Below are positions 57,566-64,000 of a stretch of DNA of 64,000 nt, piece by piece. The DNA is from Afipia sp. (GTDB lineage: Bacteria; Pseudomonadota; Alphaproteobacteria; Rhizobiales; Xanthobacteraceae). Location: positions 310,001 through 374,000 of the forward strand of contig JANINQ010000001.1 of the NCBI GenBank assembly GCA_024508675.1, given 5' to 3'. The first letter of the stretch is position 1; every line of letters starts with the position of its first letter. A program made the position numbers and the translations under genes. The notes beneath the pieces were generated by a model. That model was not told where the DNA came from. It made no database searches and worked only from the letters and a program-made list of their open reading frames with translations.

Positions 57566-58915
57566 ATGAACGGTGAAAGCACGATCTCACGGCGGTTAAG
57601 CTTCAACATGATCGACCCGGCGATGGGCGACACGCTGCGGCAGGGGAAATCCTTCGTGCTCGCCGAAATGGCGCCTGTTCTGGACACCTTCTACGACCAC
57701 GTCGCCAAGTTTTCCGAAACCTCGGCCTTTTTCAAGAACCGCGCGCACATGATGCATGCCAAGGACATGCAGCTGAAGCACTGGGCCATCATCCTGGATG
57801 GCCGCTTCGACTCCATCTACGAATCGTCGGTGACAAAAATCGGTGAGGTTCACAACAAGCTCGGCCTCGAGCCGCGCTGGTATATCGGCGGATACAACAC
57901 GCTGGTGTCGGGACTCCTGACCGCGATCAGCGAGCGCTTGCCGGTCGGACGTTTCGACTCGAAGGCCCCGGCGAAAAAGGCGGCGCTGCAGCAGGCCGTG
58001 GTCAAGGCGGCCATGCTCGACATGGATCTGGCGATCGCGGTTTATATCGACGCCGGACGGCGCGACCGCAAGGAGACGCTCGAACGTCTGGCCATGGACT
58101 TTGAAAAGGCTGTGGGAGGCGTCGTGGACATGGTGGCGTCCGCCGCCACGCAGCTCGAAGCCTCGGCGAAAACGATGGTCGCTACGGCCGAGCGTGCCGC
58201 GGGTCAGTCGAAGGTCGTGGCGGGCGCTTCGCAGGATGCGACGGCGAACGTGCAGGCCGTTTCCGTCGCCGCCGAGGAACTGACCAGCGCTGTCACCGAG
58301 ATCAGCCGGCAGGTCACCGACTCCACCCGCATGGTCGCCCAGGCTACCACGTCCGCCGACAACGCCGGCACCACCATGAACAAGCTGTCGGAAGGCGCGC
58401 AGAAAATCGGCACCATCGTCGATCTGATCACCAACATCGCGGCGCAGACCAATCTGCTGGCGCTCAATGCCACGATCGAGGCGGCACGCGCCGGAGATGC
58501 CGGCCGCGGCTTCGCCGTTGTCGCACAGGAGGTCAAGTCGCTCGCCGAACAGACCGCGAAGGCGACGGCTGAAATCGCCGCGCAGATCGGCGAGATCCAG
58601 AGTTCGACCTCGGACTCCGTCGAGGCGATTTCCAGCATCACCAGCGTCATCAAGTCGATCAACGAGGTGTCGTCCGCCATTGCCTCGGCGGTCGAAGAGC
58701 AGGGCGCCGCGACCAACGAGATTTCCCGCAACGTCCAGCAGGCGGCGCAAGGTACGGGCGAAGTCTCCCGGACCATCTCGGAAGTGACGGTGGCCGCCGG
58801 AGAGACCGGCGCCGGGGCCAAGCAGGTTCTCTCCGCCGCGGGCGACCTGACCCAGCAGTCCGAATTCCTGCGCGGTGAGGTTGTGAAATTCCTGCAGACG
58901 GTGCGGGCGGCCTGA
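57566..58915 (+). CDS. Globin-coupled methyl-accepting chemotaxis protein
   Basis: 449 residues from ATG 57566 (AGGAGC upstream). The N-terminal protoglobin domain (about 10-165) has [19 protein letters not shown] with proximal His72, and [15 protein letters not shown]. The C-terminal MCP signalling domain has [20 protein letters not shown]. Soluble heme sensor for O2 (possibly also CO or NO) driving chemotaxis. No che genes are nearby. The frame is open back to 57461 without a ribosome site. Confidence 0.92.
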   Translation: MNGESTISRRLSFNMIDPAMGDTLRQGKSFVLAEMAPVLDTFYDHVAKFSETSAFFKNRAHMMHAKDMQLKHWAIILDGRFDSIYESSVTKIGEVHNKLGLEPRWYIGGYNTLVSGLLTAISERLPVGRFDSKAPAKKAALQQAVVKAAMLDMDLAIAVYIDAGRRDRKETLERLAMDFEKAVGGVVDMVASAATQLEASAKTMVATAERAAGQSKVVAGASQDATANVQAVSVAAEELTSAVTEISRQVTDSTRMVAQATTSADNAGTTMNKLSEGAQKIGTIVDLITNIAAQTNLLALNATIEAARAGDAGRGFAVVAQEVKSLAEQTAKATAEIAAQIGEIQSSTSDSVEAISSITSVIKSINEVSSAIASAVEEQGAATNEISRNVQQAAQGTGEVSRTISEVTVAAGETGAGAKQVLSAAGDLTQQSEFLRGEVVKFLQTVRAA

Positions 58916-58952
58916 GGCCCCGCAAGACTGAATTTTCGCGGAACGTGTCTGG

Positions 58953-58982
58953 GGCGGCCGGTTCAACCGGCCGCCTTTTGAT
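58953..58982 (+). terminator. Rho-independent terminator after the globin-coupled receptor
   Basis: GGCGGCCGGT and ACCGGCCGCC pair around TCA, followed by TTTTGATT. Confidence 0.88.
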
Positions 58983-59254
58983 TGCGTGCATATCGACATC
59001 GCGAATGATCCTTTGCGCAGGTCTGCCTTTCGGCAGCCGACGATGCTTTGCGGTTGCCAGCGCCGCCCGGCTCCTCCTATGAATCGGGAATGATCGAGCG
59101 CGTGACATCCCTTCGCCGCCGCTGGTGGCGATCCGTCTCCTGCAGCGGCATCTGGCGGCCTGACGCCATCTGCTGAGCGCGGGGCCTGTCTGCCCGGCCT
59201 CTCAATCCGTCCTTACAATCTGGCCGTTCGGCCCGGACTGCTTTCGGAGAGATC
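58983..59254. other. Intergenic region before the transporter gene
   Basis: No gene or clear motif seen beyond the terminator at its left edge. Confidence 0.4.
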
Positions 59255-60238
59255 ATGTCTGCCCTCATGCAGTCGTCGCTTGCCCCGCTTGTGGCGGCCC
59301 TGGCGTGGCTCGGCCGTCAGGGCACGCGCGCCATTGCGGCGCTGGTGTTTATCGGGATCGCGATTCCGCCGCTCGGTGCCGTGCTGAAGCCCTATGTGAC
59401 CGAAGCCGTATTTGTTCTGCTCTGCATCTCCTTTATGCGTGTCGATGTTGCCGCTATGCGCGGTTACCTCTCGCGGCCCGCACTTGTGATTGTAGCGACT
59501 GTGTGGAGCGCGGTCGTGGTTCCCTTGCTGTTCGGTTTGGGCGGTGTCGCGAGCGGCTTCGACAAGGCATCTCCCGATCTGTTTCTCGGTTTGATGCTTC
59601 AGGCGGTCGCCTCGCCGATGATGGCGTCGCCTGCGCTGGTGGCGTTGATGGGCCTCGATTCAACGCTGGTGCTGATCACGCTGGTGACCTCGACGGCGCT
59701 GGTGCCGCTTACCGCGCCGCTGTTCGCGTGGTTGTTCTTTGGCAGTGCGCTGACGTTGTCGCCGCTGGCACTGGGACTGAAGCTGCTGGCGATGCTGACC
59801 GGCGCGATCCTTGTTGCCGCGCTGATCCGCCGCTGGGTGGGCGCCGAGGCGATTGTCCGCCACAGGCAGCCGATCGATGGCATTAACATCCTCGTGCTGC
59901 TTGTCTTCGTCAGCGCGGTGATGGGAACGGTGGCGGCGAGTTTCTGGGCCGAGCCCGGCCGTGTTCTGCTGCTGACCGCGTTTGCCTTCGCGGTGTTCGC
60001 AGTGCTGCTTGGCGTGACTTTGCTGGTGTTCCGCAAGGCCGGGCAGGAGCGGGCGCTGGCCCTCGGTCTGATGGTCTCCCAGCGCAATATGGGCCTGATG
60101 CTGGCGGCGACCGACGGCGCGCTGCCGGGGCTGACATGGCTGTATTTCGCCCTCAGCCAGTTCCCGATTTATGTCTCCCCGCAACTGCTCAAGCCGCTGG
60201 CGCGGAGGCTGCAGGAGACATCCACCGCGCCGCCATAA
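59255..60238 (+). CDS. Bile acid:sodium symporter-like (BASS) transporter
   Basis: 327 residues, about nine to ten membrane helices. It has LCISFMRVDVAAMRGYLSRP near the N-terminus and GLMVSQRNMGLMLAA near the C-terminus, as in BASS/arsenite-permease-like proteins. The substrate is unknown. Last gene before the tol operon. Confidence 0.78.
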   Translation: MSALMQSSLAPLVAALAWLGRQGTRAIAALVFIGIAIPPLGAVLKPYVTEAVFVLLCISFMRVDVAAMRGYLSRPALVIVATVWSAVVVPLLFGLGGVASGFDKASPDLFLGLMLQAVASPMMASPALVALMGLDSTLVLITLVTSTALVPLTAPLFAWLFFGSALTLSPLALGLKLLAMLTGAILVAALIRRWVGAEAIVRHRQPIDGINILVLLVFVSAVMGTVAASFWAEPGRVLLLTAFAFAVFAVLLGVTLLVFRKAGQERALALGLMVSQRNMGLMLAATDGALPGLTWLYFALSQFPIYVSPQLLKPLARRLQETSTAPP

Positions 60239-60563
60239 TTTACGCCGGTGCCGGTTCCGGAGATGACGTGACGGCTTGGGATTGGGGCCATTTTCCGGCC
60301 CTGATCCGGCCGTGGTAACCCCGCCTTAACCCTGATTAGCGTTTGGTTAGACGGGCCAAAGCGGTGCGGACAGCCCTCGTTTTGACACGTTAGCAGGGGA
60401 TGCAGACCCCGGCCTCAGGGACAGGCCATCCCACGCGACACGAGACCGGAACGGGGCGATCGGCAGCGTTGGCGTTTCGCTGCGACGGTCGCTGTCGGCG
60501 GCGGCAATGCCAGCCGGCGCAAGCCGCGTGGAACAGGATAATCGCCGTGAGAGGATACCGATC
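60239..60563. other. Intergenic region upstream of tolQ
   Basis: 325 bases, presumably the tol promoter. TTGACA at 60382-60387 is a possible -35 without a good -10. No gene seen. Confidence 0.4.
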
Positions 60564-61277
60564 ATGAATCCAGCAGACGTCGCGCAATCAGCCTTGCCGG
60601 TGGCATCCGCTGACGTGTCGCTGATCTCGCTGTTCTGGCATGCGCACTTCGTCGTGAAGACGATCATGCTCGGCCTTCTGGCCTGCTCGGTGTGGGTCTG
60701 GGCTATCGCGATCGACAAGATGCTGCTGTATTCACGCACGAAAAAGGCCATGGACCGCTTCGAGCAGGCGTTCTGGTCGGGTCAGTCGATCGATGAACTG
60801 TATCGCGCGCTGGCCGCCAAGCCGACGCAATCGATGGCGGCATTGTTCGTGGCGGCGATGCGCGAGTGGAAGCGCTCGTTCGAGGGCCATTCCCGTTCCT
60901 TCGCAGGCCTGCAGATGCGGATCGACAAGGTCATGAGCGTGTCGATTGCCCGCGAGGTCGAGCGGCTGGACCGCCGCCTGCTGGTTCTGGCCACGGTCGG
61001 TTCGGCGAGCCCCTTTGTCGGCCTGTTCGGCACCGTCTGGGGCATCATGTCGAGCTTCCAGTCCATCGCGGCGTCGAAAAACACCTCGCTGGCGGTGGTC
61101 GCCCCCGGCATCGCCGAGGCGCTGTTTGCCACCGCCATCGGCCTGATCGCCGCAATTCCGGCGACAATTTTCTACAATAAGTTCACCTCGGAGGTGAACC
61201 GGCAGGCCCAGCGGCTTGAAGGGTTCGCCGACGAGTTCTCGGCGATCCTGTCGCGCCAGATCGACGAGCGCGCGTGA
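60564..61277 (+). CDS. tolQ: Tol-Pal system protein TolQ
   Basis: 237 residues from ATG 60564; the frame is open to 60507. Three membrane helices; [19 protein letters not shown] and [19 protein letters not shown] form the proton channel with TolR. Part of the trans-envelope Tol motor. Confidence 0.95.
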   Translation: MNPADVAQSALPVASADVSLISLFWHAHFVVKTIMLGLLACSVWVWAIAIDKMLLYSRTKKAMDRFEQAFWSGQSIDELYRALAAKPTQSMAALFVAAMREWKRSFEGHSRSFAGLQMRIDKVMSVSIAREVERLDRRLLVLATVGSASPFVGLFGTVWGIMSSFQSIAASKNTSLAVVAPGIAEALFATAIGLIAAIPATIFYNKFTSEVNRQAQRLEGFADEFSAILSRQIDERA

Positions 61278-61305
61278 AGTTGGACGGCGGTTTGGGACAT
61301 TCGTC

Positions 61306-61758
61306 ATGGGCATGAGCTTAGGAGGCGGTTCTGGCGGCGGCGGACGCCGCGGTTATCGCCGCGCCAACGTCATGGCCGAGATCAACGTCACGCCCATGGT
61401 GGACGTGATGCTGGTGCTGCTCATCATCTTCATGGTGTCGGCGCCGCTGCTCACGGTCGGCGTGCCGCTCGATCTGCCGCAGACGGCGGCCAAGAGCCTC
61501 GATCAGGACAAGGAGCCGCTGACGGTCTCCGTCCAACTCACCGGAAAGGTGTTTCTCAACAACACCGAAATTCCGATGAACGAACTGGTGCCGAAATTGA
61601 CGGCCATTACCCAGGCGCGCGGCGGCATGGATGAGCGTATCTTTGTTCGCGGCGACACAAAGGTGGATTACGGTACGGTGATGCGCGTGATGGGCCGCCT
61701 GTCCGCCGCAGGATTCAAGCGCGTGGCTCTGGTGACCGAGGTCGAGCAGGGAAACTGA
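61306..61758 (+). CDS. tolR: Tol-Pal system protein TolR
   Basis: 150 residues from ATG 61306; the frame is open to 61216 inside tolQ. Single membrane helix with Asp33 (EINVTPMVDVMLVLLIIF), the proton-path residue. Gly-rich N-terminus and periplasmic domain at the C-terminus. Confidence 0.95.
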   Translation: MGMSLGGGSGGGGRRGYRRANVMAEINVTPMVDVMLVLLIIFMVSAPLLTVGVPLDLPQTAAKSLDQDKEPLTVSVQLTGKVFLNNTEIPMNELVPKLTAITQARGGMDERIFVRGDTKVDYGTVMRVMGRLSAAGFKRVALVTEVEQGN

Positions 61759-61759
61759 C

Positions 61760-62698
61760 GTGAAAATCGACAAGACCCTCGCAGCGTCTGTCGCATTGCA
61801 TGCCCTGGTGATCGGCTGGGGCCTGGTGTCGTTCTCGACCAAGGCCTTTGAATCGATGCCGGAGGATTCCGTTCCAGTCGACATCGTGTCCGCGGATCAG
61901 TTCGCCAAGGCCATGGCCGGCATGAAAACCGGCAAGAAGGAAAATCCGAAACCGATGGTGGAGAAGGTGGCCGAGCCGAAGCCGCCTGTTGATGACGCCG
62001 TCGGCAAGATCGACGACAAGAAGCCGCCGGTGGTGACGGAGGCTGCTCCGCCGCCGACGCCGAAACCCGAGCCGAAGCCTGTCGAAAAGAAGCCCGATCC
62101 GCCGAAGCCGGTGGTCGAGAACAAGCCGAAGGAAGAGCAGAAGCAGGCTGAAAAGAAGCCTGACAATGCGAAGGTCGATCCCATCGCCGAAGCGCTGAAG
62201 AAGGAAGAGGCCAAGAAGCCGCCGAAGCCGCAACAGGTGAAAGCGACGCCGCCTCCGCCGGACAAGCACAAGGCCGAGCGCGTGTTCGACCAGTCGAAGA
62301 TCGCGGCATTGCTCGACAAGCGCGATCCCTCGCGCGAATCCATTACGGGCGCGGCGCTGAATTCGCAGGCGGCGCTGGGCACGGCGCGCGGCAAGGCCGC
62401 CGACAACTCTGCGACCTGGGGCGCGATGTTCCGCCAGCAGGTGGAGCGCTGCTGGAAGAAGCCTTATGGCGGTGTCGAAGCGCAGAAAGTCGAAGCGGTT
62501 TTCACAATCAAACTGAAGCGCGACGGAACGCTGGAAGCCAATCCGGTGCCGATTTCCAGTGCTTCAACCGGCTATTTCCGCGTCTATCAGGATAGCGCGC
62601 TACGCGCGATTATCGAGTGCCAGCCGTATAATCTGCCCGCGGCTTATTTCGACGAATGGAAATTCTTCGAACCGGCATTTACCGAGAAATTTTCGTGA
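61760..62698 (+). CDS. tolA: Tol-Pal system protein TolA
   Basis: 312 residues with a GTG start 1 base after tolR. N-terminal membrane helix, and a long Pro/Lys-rich stalk (residues about 60-175) rather than the Ala-rich helix of enterobacteria. The TonB-like C-terminal domain contains CWKKPYGG. Connects the motor to Pal/TolB. Confidence 0.92.
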   Translation: MKIDKTLAASVALHALVIGWGLVSFSTKAFESMPEDSVPVDIVSADQFAKAMAGMKTGKKENPKPMVEKVAEPKPPVDDAVGKIDDKKPPVVTEAAPPPTPKPEPKPVEKKPDPPKPVVENKPKEEQKQAEKKPDNAKVDPIAEALKKEEAKKPPKPQQVKATPPPPDKHKAERVFDQSKIAALLDKRDPSRESITGAALNSQAALGTARGKAADNSATWGAMFRQQVERCWKKPYGGVEAQKVEAVFTIKLKRDGTLEANPVPISSASTGYFRVYQDSALRAIIECQPYNLPAAYFDEWKFFEPAFTEKFS

Positions 62699-62699
62699 C

Positions 62700-62746
62700 G
62701 GCATGATCCCGAAAAGTGGAAACCGGTTTTCGGGTCAGATCATGCC
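62700..62746. repeat. Palindromic repeat, family D
   Basis: GGCATGATCCCGAAAA ... TTTTCGGGTCAGATCATGCC around a GTGGAAACCGG core. A common rhizobial intergenic palindrome. Lies between tolA and tolB. Confidence 0.85.
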
Positions 62747-62790
62747 GAGACATATAACGAGCGGCACCGCCGGAATGAGATTTGAATAGG

Positions 62791-64000
62791 ATGCAGGATT
62801 TGAACAACGAAGGTCCGGACGAGTTGAACACCAAGTCAACAATGACGATCTCGGCGCCCGCCTTGAAACTCACCCGTCGGCATATGATGACCGGAGCCGC
62901 ATCGGCAGGGCTGCTGCTTGCGACGCCGATGGGCCGTGCGCTGGCGCAGGCCCGCGTCACGGTCACCGAAGGCAATTTCCAGCCGATCCCGATCGCGATC
63001 CCGAACTTCGTTCCGGGCGGGCAAAGCGATGGCGACGTGTCGGCCGGCATCGCGCAAGTCATCACCAACAATCTGCGCCGCAGCGGACTGTTCGCGCCGA
63101 TCGATCAGGCGGCGTTCATCGAGCGCATTTCCAATATCGACGTGCCACCGCAATTCGCGAACTGGCGTCAGATCAACGCGCAGGCGCTGGTGACCGGCCG
63201 CGCCACGCGGCAGGGCGATGGCCGCCTCAAGGCGGAGTTTCGGTTGTGGGACGTGCCGCAGGCGCAGCAGCTCACCGGCCAGCAGTATTTCACCTCGCCG
63301 GAATCCTGGCGGCGTATCGCGCACATCATTTCAGACCAGATCTATGAGCGCCTCACCGGCGAGAAGGGCTACTTCGACAGTCGCGTGGTGTTCGTCGACG
63401 AGACCGGTCCGAAGGACCGCCGCGTCAAGCGTCTGGCGATGATGGATCAGGATGGCGCCAATGTGCGCTATCTGACGCGCGGCGCCGATCTCGTCATCAC
63501 GCCGCGCTTCTCGCCGTCCACGCAGGAAATCACCTACATGGAATACGGCCAGGGTGATCCGCGCGTCTATCTGTTCAACGTCGAAACCGGCCAGCGCGAG
63601 ATCGTCGGCAACTTCCCCGGCATGTCGTTCTCGCCGCGCTTCTCGCCGGATGGGCAGCGCATCATCATGAGCCTGCAGCAGGGTGGCAACTCCAACCTGT
63701 TCGTGATGGACCTGCGCTCGAAGTCGACCACGCGCCTGACCGATACGCCGGCCATCGATACGTCGCCATCCTACGCGCCGGATGGCGGTCGCATCTGTTT
63801 CGAGTCCGATCGCGGCGGCAAGCCGCAAATCTACGTCATGGGCGCGAATGGCGGCGCGGCGCAGCGCATCTCGTTCGGCGAAGGCAGCTATTCGACGCCG
63901 GTGTGGTCGCCGCGCGGCGATTACATCGCCTTTACGAAACAGGGCGGCGGGCAATTCGCCATCGGCATCATGAAGCCCGATGGTTCCGGCGAACGCATTC
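62791..64000 (+). CDS. tolB: Tol-Pal system protein TolB (C-terminus outside window)
   Basis: 403 codons visible from ATG 62791. The start is uncertain (in-frame ATG also at 62842), and no clear ribosome site precedes either. A leader [20 protein letters not shown] has twin arginines (Arg29, Arg30) and ends RALAQA, resembling a Tat-type signal. The N-terminal TolB domain follows ([19 protein letters not shown]), then beta-propeller repeats ([28 protein letters not shown]). Periplasmic partner of Pal. Confidence 0.93.
   Translation, partial: MQDLNNEGPDELNTKSTMTISAPALKLTRRHMMTGAASAGLLLATPMGRALAQARVTVTEGNFQPIPIAIPNFVPGGQSDGDVSAGIAQVITNNLRRSGLFAPIDQAAFIERISNIDVPPQFANWRQINAQALVTGRATRQGDGRLKAEFRLWDVPQAQQLTGQQYFTSPESWRRIAHIISDQIYERLTGEKGYFDSRVVFVDETGPKDRRVKRLAMMDQDGANVRYLTRGADLVITPRFSPSTQEITYMEYGQGDPRVYLFNVETGQREIVGNFPGMSFSPRFSPDGQRIIMSLQQGGNSNLFVMDLRSKSTTRLTDTPAIDTSPSYAPDGGRICFESDRGGKPQIYVMGANGGAAQRISFGEGSYSTPVWSPRGDYIAFTKQGGGQFAIGIMKPDGSGERI

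Overview
The window is a chromosomal segment of a high-GC alphaproteobacterium of the Bradyrhizobiaceae/Nitrobacteraceae, most like Afipia, Oligotropha or Bradyrhizobium. Pointers are a Cox protein set very like that of Oligotropha carboxidovorans as I remember it, the dispersed palindromic repeats typical of these genomes, and gene orders such as yidC-rnpA-rpmH, zapA-6S RNA-fcl and ruvCAB-ybgC. No phage, transposase, integrase or CRISPR array was seen.

Layout. Bases 1-6579 (minus strand) hold housekeeping genes: dapD (partial), a HAD nucleotidase, a DUF1036 protein, argB, DUF423, engB, yidC, rnpA and rpmH. Bases 6907-8385 encode an orphan histidine kinase, followed by tRNA-Arg(ACG). Bases 8973-17773 are the centrepiece: coxC-M-S-L-D-E-F-G, a form I (CO-oxidising, Mo-Cu) carbon monoxide dehydrogenase with its maturation factors and a membrane-bound MHYT/LytTR regulator. 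CoxL keeps Gln240, Cys388 and Glu763, so a working enzyme is expected. coxB, coxH, coxI and coxK are not here.

Bases 17842-25667 hold a zinc-ribbon protein, then nrdB and nrdA (minus) and metE (plus). nrdA and metE are divergent and each has its own cobalamin riboswitch. NrdB has Phe154 where the radical Tyr should be, with a Glu first ligand, which marks a class Ic (Mn/Fe) enzyme. B12 therefore probably represses both B12-independent enzymes. Bases 25729-34592 hold a LysR regulator, a DUF1127 protein, a thiolase, two GNAT enzymes, an orphan MotA/MotB-like pair, an inositol monophosphatase, a Sel1-repeat protein and a ThiE-like protein. Bases 34663-40294 carry tkt, gap, pgk and fba, which serve both glycolysis and the Calvin cycle. 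This would suit carboxidotrophy, but no Rubisco is in view.

Bases 40727-43110 are zapA, 6S RNA, fcl and ymdB. They are followed by a soluble chemoreceptor with a PilZ domain, yebC, mgtE (with a structured leader), ruvC-lysE-ruvA-ruvB and ybgC. Between ybgC and tolQRAB lies about 9 kb of accessory genes: three TetR regulators, each with a visible palindromic operator candidate, GST, DUF1348, DUF2852, a GFA protein, a globin-coupled chemoreceptor and a BASS-type transporter. The window ends inside tolB.

Palindromic repeats of at least five families sit between genes, and one appears to have become the start of a secreted protein.
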